The notes: generated from the sequence alone by a model not told the origin. Numbered from the stretch's first letter, positions 45,412-54,468 are shown. The stretch: DNA of 64,000 bases from DAOUTY01 sp964453665 (GCA_964453665.1 CAYVQT010000003.1:1-64000); one strand, 5' to 3'. Numbers and translations are program-made.

Positions 45412-47058
45412 ATGCCTGATCCACTGATTGGTAAGATATTCGATGAGTTTCCCGATGAAAGCGAATGGGACGTTATTATCATAGGAGGCGGGCCTAACGG
45501 TCTGATAGCGGGAGCCTATCTGGCCAAGGCCGGACTGAAGGTAGTTGTGGTAGAGCGCCGCTACGAGATCGGAGGCGGGCTGGCAACCGAGGAGGTCCTT
45601 TTCCCTGGGTATTACTCCAACATGCATGCTGTCTATCACATGCTGGTTGATCTTATGCCCGTGCTCAGGGACTTCGATATGGACCGCCACGCATTGCAGT
45701 GGACCAAACCCAATGCACAAACGGGTATGGTGTTCGAAGATGGTACTTCGCTGCTTCTCACACACATGGTGGAGGACACGAAGGATTCCATCACCAAATT
45801 CTCCTATAAGGATGCCATTGCGTTTGGCAAGCTGATGAGAGGCTGGAAAAAGATTGTCAGCGATATACTGGGCCCGGCTACCTTTATACCCCCCATGTCC
45901 CCCCTGGACATCAGTATAGCCATGCAGCGTACCAAAGTCGGCAACGAGATGCTCGAACTCGTTGAGCAAAGCCCGCTGGAGATAATTACCAAGAACTTTG
46001 AGAACGATAAGGTGCGCGCTTTCTTTCTGTATACCGCCTGCATGTGGGGACTGGATCCCAGAGAGACGGGCATAGGCATGTTCGTCGCCCTCTATCTGGA
46101 CCGGGCGATGAATAAATGCTACTGTGACGGAGGTTCACACAAATTCGCCGGCGCCCTGGCACGTGAGATCGTGGTAAATGGCGGGACTATAATGGACGCC
46201 GCTGAGGTAACAAAGATACTGATGGATAACGGCCGGGTTGCCGGAGTGGAGACGCTGGAGGGTCGAGTCCTGCGCAGTAAAGTGGTCATGTCTACTCTCG
46301 ATCCCCAGACAACGTTCTTCGAGTTTCTGGGCGCAGAGCATCTTCCGGCCGACCTGAAGGACCAGATCGAGGGATGGAAGCTGGACAAGTGGAGCTTCAA
46401 TACTCTGCACGTAGCTTCCAAGGAGCGACCAAAGTATGCCTGCGATGACCCCTGGGTCAATGACGCTTTCATGAACATCTTCGGCATTGAGAGCATGGAC
46501 CAGCTTCTGGCCTATTGGGACAATGTGGTTGCTGGCAAGATCGACGGTAATTTCGGCGGTCATTCCACCTGCGAGAGCTGCTTCGATCCTCACCTCGTTC
46601 ACTCCCCGTATGGAGGGTATGTTTCCTTCTTCCAGATGCACGCCCCCTACGATATCGAGGGCGGCTGGGACAGGCGCGGCCCGGAACTGGAGGAGTCGAT
46701 ACTGGCCAAATGGCAAAAGGCGGCTCCCAATATGACCAAGGACAACATTATGATGACCTCGCAGGAGACGCCTGTCGGTATCGAACTTCGCTTCCCGAAC
46801 ATGCGCCGCGGCGCGATCAAGCACGGCGACTACAGGCCTATACAGCTCGGCTGTTTCCGCCCTAACCAGGACTGCTCAGATACCAAGACACCCATCGAGG
46901 GCCTTTACACCTGCGGTGCGTCCAACTATCCCGGGGGGTTAGTTCTGGGAGGACCCGGCTACCTGGGCGCTAACAAGGTTGCCGAGGATCTGGGCGCTAC
47001 CAAGTGGTGGAAACCCACGCCGGCGATGGAGAGATACATCAAAACATACCTGGAATAA
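45412..47058 (+). CDS. CrtI-like FAD oxidoreductase, type B copy 2
   Basis: 548 aa from the ATG at 45412 (GAAGGAGGA). Very similar to copy 1: 'GLAxEEVLFPGYYSN(I/M)HA(I/V)YH', 'CMWGLDPRETGIG', 'HAPYDIEGGWD(K/R)RGPE', 'QLGCFRPNQ(E/D)CSD', 'YIKTYLE'. Conservation of these long blocks implies that the active site and partner surface are shared between the copies. The third flavoprotein follows after 78 bp. Confidence 0.82.
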   Translation: MPDPLIGKIFDEFPDESEWDVIIIGGGPNGLIAGAYLAKAGLKVVVVERRYEIGGGLATEEVLFPGYYSNMHAVYHMLVDLMPVLRDFDMDRHALQWTKPNAQTGMVFEDGTSLLLTHMVEDTKDSITKFSYKDAIAFGKLMRGWKKIVSDILGPATFIPPMSPLDISIAMQRTKVGNEMLELVEQSPLEIITKNFENDKVRAFFLYTACMWGLDPRETGIGMFVALYLDRAMNKCYCDGGSHKFAGALAREIVVNGGTIMDAAEVTKILMDNGRVAGVETLEGRVLRSKVVMSTLDPQTTFFEFLGAEHLPADLKDQIEGWKLDKWSFNTLHVASKERPKYACDDPWVNDAFMNIFGIESMDQLLAYWDNVVAGKIDGNFGGHSTCESCFDPHLVHSPYGGYVSFFQMHAPYDIEGGWDRRGPELEESILAKWQKAAPNMTKDNIMMTSQETPVGIELRFPNMRRGAIKHGDYRPIQLGCFRPNQDCSDTKTPIEGLYTCGASNYPGGLVLGGPGYLGANKVAEDLGATKWWKPTPAMERYIKTYLE

Positions 47059-47136
47059 CTATTCTTTTCGCGACAGACAAAGGTAATTGCTCAGTCATTT
47101 ACCGATGTTTGCCCACTCAAAGCAAGGAGGAGCGAT

Positions 47137-48618
47137 ATGGCGAAAGGTTCCTACGACGTCATTGTAGTCGGGGCTGGCTTCGGCGGTAGCTCCTGCGCCG
47201 CCTTGCTCGCTAAGCGTGGTCTCAAGGTTCTGCTCCTGGAGAAGAATGCCAAGGCGGGAGGCAAGGCTATCGCTCTCTCCAAAAGAGGGTTCACCTATAC
47301 AGCCTGGGTGGTTATTACCGCACCGGCCCAGGGAAATGCGTTTGAGGTCGTTCTGAAGGAACTGGGGATGGAGAATAGAGTGGAGCTGGTAACGCCGGAC
47401 CCCAGCGGCGGGGCCATATTCAAGAATTCCAGGGGTAAGTATATACCGATGCCTCCGATGCCACCTAACTCCGTCCAGGACCCCAATATCATCTTCGACT
47501 GGCTCGGAGTGAAGGAGGAGGAAAGGGCGAATGCCCTCGGTGTCTTAACAGAGCTGACGCTGATGACCCCTCAAGATATCGAAAGGCTGGACGACATCAG
47601 CTTCGCTGAGTGGCTGAGCCGCTACAATCTGCCCAAGACTGTGTATGGCTACCTTATCAGTGGCATAGCAGACCCGTGCTTCGTTGCCCCGGTGGACGCC
47701 GTAGCGGCCTCAGAGGCAATTAAGACCCTGCAGATGATCTTCCTCCGCAGCGGCGGGCTTTTCTGCAAGGGAGGTATCGGCCGTGTGGCTGAGACCTATG
47801 CTCAGGCCGTCGAGGAAAACGGAGGCAAGGTGATTACGCGCGCCAGGGTAGAGAAGATCATCGTTGTTAACGGTAAGGCCACAGGTGTCGTAACCGATAA
47901 GGGCAGTTTCGAGGCTCCCATCGTGGTAAGTAACGCGGGTATTCAGCCCACCGTACTTAAGCTGGTAGGCGAAGAGCATTTTGACCGCAGCTACGTGAAC
48001 TATGTGAAGGACCTGGTCCCTTCCTGCGGGCTACCGGGCGCCCGCTACTTCTTGAACAAGGAGGTGGTCAAGAACTCCTTCGGCACGATATTCTCTGCTG
48101 ACAGCTACTGGACTATGGAGCGCTTCAACAAGGCCGCAGCAGGAGAAATGCCAAAAGATATCGGTGTCTTGTATGAGGTCCCTTCAAACTACGATCCCAA
48201 CGCCGCCCCGAAAGGCAAGCAGCTCGTCCTGACGGCAGTGTGGGGCCCCTCAGACCCGCAGATGACAGCCAAAGAGAATAAGATGTGGTGGGACAAGTGC
48301 GACGAAATCATGTTCAAAGCCTTCCCCGAGCTGCCCAAGCACATCGAATTCAAGGAATATTACTCCGTACGTGATGTCTCTGTCCTCACCCGCGATCAGG
48401 TCCTTCCGGGTCAGGGCGGTGAATGTATCGGCCTGGGGCAGGTAGTAGGCCAGGGTGGACATCGCAAGCCTTCGATCAAGGCTCCCATCCGGGGTCTGTT
48501 CTACGCGGGCTGCGACGCCGGCGGCTATGGAGTCGGCACACAACAGGCAGTAGATTCAGGGATCAACGTCGCCAACGCAGTACAGAAATATTACCTCATG
48601 CACAAAGCAATGGAATAA
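47137..48618 (+). CDS. Phytoene-dehydrogenase-like FAD oxidoreductase, third type
   Basis: 493 aa. 'YDVIVVGAGFGGSSCAALLAKRGLKVLLLEKNAKAGGKA' is a classical FAD loop with the GGK(A/S) motif of CrtI/amine oxidases, and 'GLFYAGCDAGGYGVGTQQAVDSGINVANAV' is the C-terminal FAD closure. More like typical CrtI/NAD(P)-FAD proteins than types A and B. AAGGAGGAG precedes ATG. The gene completes a five-flavoprotein array on one strand; a palindrome follows 46 bp after its stop. Confidence 0.82.
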   Translation: MAKGSYDVIVVGAGFGGSSCAALLAKRGLKVLLLEKNAKAGGKAIALSKRGFTYTAWVVITAPAQGNAFEVVLKELGMENRVELVTPDPSGGAIFKNSRGKYIPMPPMPPNSVQDPNIIFDWLGVKEEERANALGVLTELTLMTPQDIERLDDISFAEWLSRYNLPKTVYGYLISGIADPCFVAPVDAVAASEAIKTLQMIFLRSGGLFCKGGIGRVAETYAQAVEENGGKVITRARVEKIIVVNGKATGVVTDKGSFEAPIVVSNAGIQPTVLKLVGEEHFDRSYVNYVKDLVPSCGLPGARYFLNKEVVKNSFGTIFSADSYWTMERFNKAAAGEMPKDIGVLYEVPSNYDPNAAPKGKQLVLTAVWGPSDPQMTAKENKMWWDKCDEIMFKAFPELPKHIEFKEYYSVRDVSVLTRDQVLPGQGGECIGLGQVVGQGGHRKPSIKAPIRGLFYAGCDAGGYGVGTQQAVDSGINVANAVQKYYLMHKAME

Positions 48619-48664
48619 AATACCCGAGGGTTCTCCGGCACTACGGGAGGCTTCAGGTTCATCG

Positions 48665-48691
48665 CAGGGGCGTTCAAGTGAACGCCCCTAT
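48665..48691. repeat. GGGGCGTTCAAGTGAACGCCCC palindrome
   Basis: CAGGGGCGTTCAAGTGAACGCCCCTA followed by TTTG. Same family as 12531-12557 and 49768-49794. Position after the last flavoprotein gene would suit a transcript end, but the T-run is too short for a clear terminator call. Confidence 0.75.
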
Positions 48692-48774
48692 TTGTATTCC
48701 ACGGGGCATTGACATGCCCTGAGTTATGTGGTTATCTAGCGCAGGAAACACAATTCAACCCGGGGGGGGTAATC

Positions 48775-49761
48775 ATGGTGAAAATCTACTACGACCGGGA
48801 CGCAGACCTTGACTTCTTAAAGGAGAAAGTCATCGGTGTCATAGGCTATGGCAATCAGGGACGCGCCCAGGCGCTCAACCTGAGGGACTGCGGGCTTCAA
48901 GTCATTATCGGGGTTCGCACCGATGAGACCCGGCAGCAAGCCATAGCCGAAGGATTCGAAGTATTATCGATCAAAGAAGCATCCACCCGGGCCCAGGTTC
49001 TGCTATTGCTTATTCCCGACGAGGTTATGCCCGCGGTATTCGAGAAAGAGGTCCTGCCGGGGCTTTCCCGGAATAACACCATCTGCTTCGCCTCCGGGTA
49101 TAACATAGCCTTCAATCTGATAGAGCCTCCGGATGGCATTGACGTCATCATGGCAGCGCCGCGAATGATAGGAGAAGGAGTACGCCAGCGCTATCTTGAA
49201 AGCAAGGGCTTTCCCAGCTTCATCGGTGTCCACCGGGATGCCACCGGAAATGCGCTCGATACCGTCCTGGCAATTGCCAGGGGGATCGGCTCTACGAGGC
49301 GCGGTGTAATGCTCCTGTCGTTTGCTCAGGAAGCAGAGCTTGACCTTTTCACAGAACAGGCCTTCGGCCCCGCCTTCGGCCAGGTCCTGCTGTCATCCAT
49401 CCAGACCCTCATCGATGCCGGTTATCCAGTGGAAGCGGTAATGATAGAATTGATACTGTCCGGCGAGTTCGCCTATTCAATGCAGAAGATCGTGGAGATG
49501 GGATTCTTCCAGCAGATGGAGCTCCACTCACACACCTCGCAGTACGGCTCCATGACCCGCTCCACAAGATTCATGAACACACAGATACCCCAAACTATGC
49601 GTGAGGTACTTGAGGAGATTCGCTCGGGGGCGTTCGCCCGGGAGTGGGAGGCCGAGCAAAAGGCAGGTCTGCCCGTATTCAACCAGATCAAGGAAGCGAG
49701 GGACCAGCACCCCATCGCGGAGTGGGACAGGGCAACCCGGCAGGCGTTCAAGATAGATTGA
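48775..49761 (+). CDS. Divergent ketol-acid reductoisomerase-like protein
   Basis: 328 aa from the ATG at 48775 (GGGGGGGGT upstream). N-terminal NADP fold with 'GVIGYGNQGRAQALNLRDCG', and 'DATGNALDTVLAIARGIGSTRRGV' plus 'ELDLFTEQAFGPAFGQV' correspond to the knotted domain and first metal ligands of class I IlvC. Two hallmark motifs are changed: the AHGFNIH segment reads ASGYNIA (catalytic His lost) and PKGPGH reads PRMIGE. The second Glu pair is also only partly kept. Canonical acetolactate isomeroreductase activity is therefore doubtful; a related reductase on another hydroxy/keto acid is possible. No other branched-chain gene is near. Confidence 0.78.
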   Translation: MVKIYYDRDADLDFLKEKVIGVIGYGNQGRAQALNLRDCGLQVIIGVRTDETRQQAIAEGFEVLSIKEASTRAQVLLLLIPDEVMPAVFEKEVLPGLSRNNTICFASGYNIAFNLIEPPDGIDVIMAAPRMIGEGVRQRYLESKGFPSFIGVHRDATGNALDTVLAIARGIGSTRRGVMLLSFAQEAELDLFTEQAFGPAFGQVLLSSIQTLIDAGYPVEAVMIELILSGEFAYSMQKIVEMGFFQQMELHSHTSQYGSMTRSTRFMNTQIPQTMREVLEEIRSGAFAREWEAEQKAGLPVFNQIKEARDQHPIAEWDRATRQAFKID

Positions 49762-49767
49762 GCATGC

Positions 49768-50003
49768 GTAGGGGCGTTCAATTGAACGCCCCCAAAACGT
49801 AGCGTCGTGACTCCCCTCACGACGGGTAATCCGTTGCCACTGTAGCGTCGTGACTCCTGTCACGACGAGTAACCCGTTGCCACTGTAGCTTCGTGACTCC
49901 CGTCACGACGGGGGATTCGTTGCCACGGGCGTTTCGCCCTGAGGCTCTCTACGAGCCTGAGCCTCAGAGCAGAGGGCAAGCCCGAAGGGAGTGGCAACGC
50001 TAC
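49768..50003. repeat. Cluster of composite palindromes, overlapping a stop codon
   Basis: GTAGGGGCGTTCAATTGAACGCCCCC (49768-49793), then three GTAGC(G/T)TCGTGACTCC..GTCACGACG units, then a long unit GTTGCCACGGGCGTTTCGCCC...GGGAGTGGCAACGCTAC (49919-50003). The TAG stop of the enoyl-CoA hydratase gene on the minus strand (50002-50000) lies inside the last GTAGCGTTGCCAC. Confidence 0.85.
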
Positions 50004-50836
50004 TTCTCTCGATCTTTCACCCAGGCTGATGCGCCGAAATCCGCGGAATCAGGCTCATTCTGCAGCGTCATGAAAGCGTCATCACAATAACGCCAGGATG
50101 CTGCACGGCCCATATCCTCTACCGACCGGCAGGTCGCCTTGGTCATAATTATGCCCGCAAGCCGCGCCTGGGCTATCTTCTTCGCCAGTTCCCTGGCCCC
50201 ATCCAGCATCTTGTCGGGGGGAAAGACCCTGTTGGCCAGACCGATGCGGTGAGCTTCATTCCCATCGATAACGTCCCCGGTGAGGCAGAGCTCCAGTGCC
50301 TTGGACACCCCTACCCTCCAGGACATGTTCGCATTTGCTGCTGCTCCACCGACCCACCCCAGGTTCTTAAGGTGCATGTCGCTGATCTGGGCAGTTTCCG
50401 AGACAACAATGAGGTCACAGCTAAGGCTCAGCTCAATGCCTCCCGCCGTGCATATACCGTCAATGGCAGCCATCGTTATCTTGGGGCACCAGCAAACATT
50501 CTCCAGGGTCGGCACCATCGCCGGTTTGGGCTGTCTCATCTGCCAGAACTGGTTAACCGGCGTCCAGCCGGGGCCGGTTACTACCTGCCCCCCCTCACTC
50601 TGGAATCCTGACATCTCCTTGAGGTCTGCCCCGGCACAGAAACAGGGCCTTCCGTCCGGTCTGGGCGCACCTGTATAGATGATTACCTTTGACTCGTTAT
50701 CCGCCAAGAACTGGGTCATGGCCTCGTCCAGCTCATTCCACATCTTGACATTCAGAGCATTCAGAGATTTAGGCCTGTTCAGGGTAACAACAACGAATCC
50801 GGCTTCCTTCTCGTACTTAATTGTTTCATATTCCAT
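50000..50836 (-). CDS. Enoyl-CoA hydratase/isomerase family protein
   Basis: 278 aa crotonase fold. 'VVVTLNRPKSLNALNVKMWNEL' opens; oxyanion-hole segments are 'CFCAGADLKEM' and 'IDGICTAGGIELSLSCDLIV'. In classical hydratases two Glu residues follow; here the region reads 'MHLKNLGWVGGAAANANMSWRVG', so the first Glu is replaced and the enzyme may be an isomerase or another crotonase type. The C-terminal stop codon comes from an inserted palindrome (see repeat 49768-50003), so the tail may have been altered. GGAGGGATG-type site upstream of the start. Confidence 0.85.
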   Translation of the reverse strand: MEYETIKYEKEAGFVVVTLNRPKSLNALNVKMWNELDEAMTQFLADNESKVIIYTGAPRPDGRPCFCAGADLKEMSGFQSEGGQVVTGPGWTPVNQFWQMRQPKPAMVPTLENVCWCPKITMAAIDGICTAGGIELSLSCDLIVVSETAQISDMHLKNLGWVGGAAANANMSWRVGVSKALELCLTGDVIDGNEAHRIGLANRVFPPDKMLDGARELAKKIAQARLAGIIMTKATCRSVEDMGRAASWRYCDDAFMTLQNEPDSADFGASAWVKDREK

Positions 50837-50916
50837 AGGGGCATCCCTCCGTCTTTTAAATAAATATATCAGGCTTCAATAAAGGACGCAAATGTATGTG
50901 CCCATTCTTTTCCAAT

Positions 50917-51062
50917 GGTAGCGTTGCCACAGAAGTGGCAACGTATTCATGTCGTGACATGAGCCACGACGCTACATATTACAAACGCCCTACGTCACGA
51001 CAGGAGTCACGACGCTACATATTACAAACGCCCTACGTCGTGACAGGAGCCACGACGCTACA
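50917..51062. repeat. Composite palindromes with a tandem duplication
   Basis: GTAGCGTTGCCAC-AGAA-GTGGCAACG (50918-50943), GTCGTGAC-ATGA-GCCACGACG, then a directly repeated unit of about 43 bp: TACATATTACAAACGCCCTACGTC..GACAGGAG(T/C)CACGACGC. It is in the gap between the enoyl-CoA hydratase and the FAD protein, which holds no gene. Confidence 0.85.
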
Positions 51063-51149
51063 CAGGGCGAGATCCGGACAACTACTTGGAAAAAAAGACT
51101 TTTTGTGATAAATTACGCGAAAGGCACTACTAACAGTCGAGGCCCTGAT

Positions 51150-52805
51150 ATGAAAACGGACATGCCGAACGCTATACACACCGACGTTCTGATAATCGGC
51201 GGGGGCGGGGCGGGGCTGCGAGCGGCCATTGAGGCCAGAGAGCATAACGTCGACGTGCTGATAGTCTCCCAATCCCGCGTTGGTTACGGAAGCAATACCG
51301 CTATCTCAGGAGGCGGCTTCGCCGCTGTATCAGCAGCTTCCAGGATAAGTGGAGATTCTCTCCAGGAGCACCTGCTGGATACCATTGCCGGAGGCTACTA
51401 TCTCAACGACCAGGGACTGGTCGATACAATGGTCTCAAGCGCTGAGCAACAGATAGAAGACCTCCACCGGTTTGGGGTAAGGTATACAACCACGGAGGAA
51501 TCTCCGTGGTTAACCCTGTCAATAGACCACGGCCATAGATTCCCCAGGCTTATCTACGGTAAAAACGCCTTTGGGACCGATTTCACGCTTCCACTGCGTA
51601 ACCACGCCCTGCAACGGGGAGTCAGATTCACGGAAGGCATCATCATAACTAGACTGCTGAAGAACCGGGACAAAGTGGTAGGGGCGATAGGCATCGATAG
51701 CCGGGGCGAAGCCGTGACGTTCTCCACTTCGGCCGTCATCTTAACCAGCGGCGGGTTGGGGCAGGCCTATCTGCATACCGACACCGCTGCCGGCACAACA
51801 GGCGACGGCTATGCGCTGGCGTACGAAGCGGGCGCCGTGCTGCAGGATATGGAGTTCGTCCAGTTCTATCCCACCAGTCTCGGCTCGGGAACACCGGCAC
51901 TGTTCTACGAGTGCACCTTCTTCGATACCGGCGGGAAGCTCATCAACCGGCTGGGCGAGGACATCATGGCCAAGCACGGCCTCAACGAACCAATGTTGCC
52001 CACCAGAGACCGTCTCAGTCTGGCCATAGCCAGGGAACTGGCCGACGGCCTCGGTTTCGATGACAAGGTAATCCTGGACCTGACAGAGGTACCGGATGAG
52101 AAGATGGATATGCTGCTGGACATCCTGCCCAGACCTGCCCGCCGCGCAGAGCGGCGACTGCCGGTGGCACCAACAGCACACTTCCACATGGGCGGAATCA
52201 GGATAAACAGCAGCGCTGAAACCTCCATACCCTGTCTATATGCCGCTGGCGAGGTCTGCGCCGGCGTCCACGGCGCCAACCGCCTTTCCGGGAACGCCCT
52301 CACCGAGCTCTGGAGCTTCGGCACCATCGCCGGCCGAGAGGCAGCCAGGAAAGCAAAAGAGGCAGGTAATGAGCCGATGCCGGAGGACGACATAGCTGCG
52401 GAGATGGAACGGTTGACAGCCTTCGATGAAGGCGTGGAAACGGCCGAAAGGCTGCGCCAGTCACTTAAGGAAACCATGTGGCACAGGGTCGGGATCATTC
52501 GAGATGGTCAGGGCTTGAAACAGGCCCTGAATGAGCTGGCTGCCATCGGTGAGCGTTATCCTCACGTATCCGCGACGAGCGTGCAGGAACTGAAGCAGGC
52601 TGTGCGACTTGGAAACACTCTCACGGCTTCAGAGATGGTATGCCGCGCCGCCCTCTACCGGAACGAAAGCCGCGGCGCGCACTACCGGCAGGATAACCCC
52701 GAGCAGGATAACGACCGCTGGCTCTGCAACGTGCTTATCACCGGGGAAGAAGGCCGGATGGCACTGTCTACCGAACCGGTGAAGCTTATAATGCTGTCGC
52801 CGTGA
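51150..52805 (+). CDS. FAD-binding fumarate reductase/L-aspartate oxidase-like flavoprotein
   Basis: 551 aa from the ATG at 51150 (GAGG upstream); an in-frame GTG at 51105 is less likely. 'TDVLIIGGGGAGLRAAIEAREHNVDVLIVSQSRVGYGSNTAISGGGFAA' is the FAD loop; 'APTAHFHMGGIRINSSAETSIPCLYAAGEVCAGVHGANRLSGNALTELWSFG' is the capping/FAD-closing region with the catalytic-Arg neighbourhood of fumarate reductase and L-aspartate oxidase. The C-terminal helical domain is present. No iron-sulfur or membrane subunit follows, so a soluble enzyme acting on a dicarboxylate or similar is likely. Confidence 0.85.
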   Translation: MKTDMPNAIHTDVLIIGGGGAGLRAAIEAREHNVDVLIVSQSRVGYGSNTAISGGGFAAVSAASRISGDSLQEHLLDTIAGGYYLNDQGLVDTMVSSAEQQIEDLHRFGVRYTTTEESPWLTLSIDHGHRFPRLIYGKNAFGTDFTLPLRNHALQRGVRFTEGIIITRLLKNRDKVVGAIGIDSRGEAVTFSTSAVILTSGGLGQAYLHTDTAAGTTGDGYALAYEAGAVLQDMEFVQFYPTSLGSGTPALFYECTFFDTGGKLINRLGEDIMAKHGLNEPMLPTRDRLSLAIARELADGLGFDDKVILDLTEVPDEKMDMLLDILPRPARRAERRLPVAPTAHFHMGGIRINSSAETSIPCLYAAGEVCAGVHGANRLSGNALTELWSFGTIAGREAARKAKEAGNEPMPEDDIAAEMERLTAFDEGVETAERLRQSLKETMWHRVGIIRDGQGLKQALNELAAIGERYPHVSATSVQELKQAVRLGNTLTASEMVCRAALYRNESRGAHYRQDNPEQDNDRWLCNVLITGEEGRMALSTEPVKLIMLSP

Positions 52806-52859
52806 GTGCTTGCAGCTGCCAACTCAGGAAGCCGGAACCAGCGGGCGCTTTTTTTATTG

Positions 52860-52979
52860 GTAGCGCTGCCACTCCCTTCGGGCTTGCCCTCTGCCCTGAG
52901 GCTCAGGCTCGTAGAGAGCCTCAGGGCGAAACGCCCGTGGCAGCGTATTCCCCGTCGTGACCGGAGTCACGACGCTACA
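52860..52979. repeat. Long composite palindrome
   Basis: GGTAGCG(C)TGCCACTCCCTTCGGGCTTGCC...GGGCGAAACGCCCGTGGCAGCG followed by CGTCGTGACCGGAGTCACGACGCTAC. Closest to 18246-18405 and 49919-50003. It lies directly after the FAD gene, behind a run of seven T at 52850-52856; 52980-53123 is otherwise empty of genes. Confidence 0.85.
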
Positions 52980-53123
52980 GTTTTGGGGCGTTCGATTGTA
53001 ATATCCTTGTAAGCTCTTCGTAACTTCCGCTCGTCATCTGTAACATCTTCTGTAACCTCAGGGATGTAAAATGTGTTTCCGCAACCGGTAAAACAGAGTA
53101 TAGAACAGCCGCAGGGGGTAATC

Positions 53124-54107
53124 ATGGTATTAACAACTCGAGACCACGTCAGCACTTATTTCAAATGGAAGCATGATCTGGAGGCGGAACTCGAAGCCGG
53201 AAGCGAAGTGATTCAAGCTGACAGGGGGCCTGTTGAATACGCTACCCGGGGCTACGCTGGGCCTATCGTTGTCGGAATCCACGGCGCGCCCGGTGGATAC
53301 GACCAGGTGCTCAATTTCTTCCCCGATATACCGAAGGCGGGTTTCCGGTTTCTCTCCTGGTCGCGCCCCGGCTACCTCCGCACACCACTGTCAGTTGGAA
53401 GAACGATTGAGGAACAGGCTGATGCACTGGCTTCTCTATTGGATGCACTCAAGATAAACAGGGTAGCCGTACTGGGCGGCTCCGCAGGTGGTCCCTGTTC
53501 ATTGGAATTCGCGATTCGCCATCCTGACCGTATCTGGGCCCTGATTATGGAGTGCGCAGTCAGCCAGCGATACGTAATAAATCCAGAGAAAAAAGGCCAG
53601 CGCCTGTTTGCCAAAATGCTGTTTAACGATTCAGGTATGTGGTTATATAGCGTAATGGCCAGATATGCCACAAAATCCACGATAAAGTATATGATTAAAA
53701 TGGAAAGCAATCTCGACAACAAGCAGGTGGATGTGCTCCTGTCGCAGATTATGGCTGATCAGCGCAAGGTGAATATTATGATAGGCTTGATCAAGTCCAT
53801 GTGTCCGATAAGCCTCAGGAAAGCAGGCCTCGACAACGACCTGGAACAATTTGCAGTCATTGGCCGCCTGCGCCTGGAGCGCATTACAGCGCCGACCCTG
53901 GTCATACACGGCACCAACGACGCAGACGTACCTTTTCAACAGGCAGAATTCACAGCGAATACCATTCCCGGTGCGGAGTTGTATGCAGTACAGGGCGGCT
54001 TTCACTTACTTACCGTGTCGAGTAACGCAGATGAAATCACAGAGAAGAGAATCGGTTTCTTAAAAAAGCACACCCCCGATCAGACAGCGGCCGGGGGCTC
54101 CGATTGA
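53124..54107 (+). CDS. Alpha/beta hydrolase
   Basis: 327 aa from the ATG at 53124 (CAGGGGGTAATC upstream). Nucleophile elbow 'VLGGSAGGPCSLEFAIRHPDR' (Ser in GGSAGG), acid in 'IHGTNDADVPFQQAEF', His in 'QGGFHLLTVSS', and oxyanion loop 'GIHGAPGGYDQVL'. These give a full Ser-Asp-His triad. The long insert after the nucleophile (residues about 150-250) is a lid domain. Substrate unknown; epoxide, ester or C-C bond hydrolases share this fold. The start region resembles that of the reductoisomerase-like gene (both GGGGGTAATC then ATG-GT). Confidence 0.87.
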   Translation: MVLTTRDHVSTYFKWKHDLEAELEAGSEVIQADRGPVEYATRGYAGPIVVGIHGAPGGYDQVLNFFPDIPKAGFRFLSWSRPGYLRTPLSVGRTIEEQADALASLLDALKINRVAVLGGSAGGPCSLEFAIRHPDRIWALIMECAVSQRYVINPEKKGQRLFAKMLFNDSGMWLYSVMARYATKSTIKYMIKMESNLDNKQVDVLLSQIMADQRKVNIMIGLIKSMCPISLRKAGLDNDLEQFAVIGRLRLERITAPTLVIHGTNDADVPFQQAEFTANTIPGAELYAVQGGFHLLTVSSNADEITEKRIGFLKKHTPDQTAAGGSD

Positions 54108-54126
54108 GCTATGACGTCGTGTCCTT

Positions 54127-54468
54127 TCAATCCACCTCGATGTCCGTGATACGAAGCTCTGTGCCCCCTGTGATCTCGATATCACCGCTCCGGCACCGGG
54201 GACATATATAAAGGAAACCCTCAACAATAAACTCCTCACCGCACCCCCGGCACTTCCCTCTGACAGGGACTATCTCCAGGTTAAGCTCGGCCCCGCTGGC
54301 AATAGTATTCCCCGCTATGACATCGAAACAGAAGGTTAGCTGCTCGGTGACGATCGCCCTCACTTCCCCGGCAACTATGTTGATTCTGGTGATCTTCTGA
54401 GCCCCCTCCCTCTCAGCGGCGGCGACAGCTATATCCAGGATATTCTGGGCGATAGACAGCTCATGCAC
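54127..54468 (-). CDS. hypA: HypA nickel metallochaperone
   Basis: 113 aa, the exact family length, from a GTG start at 54468. The N terminus reads (M)HELSIAQ, whose Met-His-Glu provides the nickel site. Zinc ligands are 'CRGCGEEF' and 'CPRCRSGD', two CxxC pairs. HypA delivers nickel to hydrogenase (or urease) apo-enzymes with HypB. The GTG lies inside the 3' end of hypB (8-bp overlap), so the two are coupled. The longer open frame with an extra 31 residues is an artefact of the overlap. No hydrogenase structural gene is in the window. Confidence 0.95.
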   Translation of the reverse strand: MHELSIAQNILDIAVAAAEREGAQKITRINIVAGEVRAIVTEQLTFCFDVIAGNTIASGAELNLEIVPVRGKCRGCGEEFIVEGFLYICPRCRSGDIEITGGTELRITDIEVD

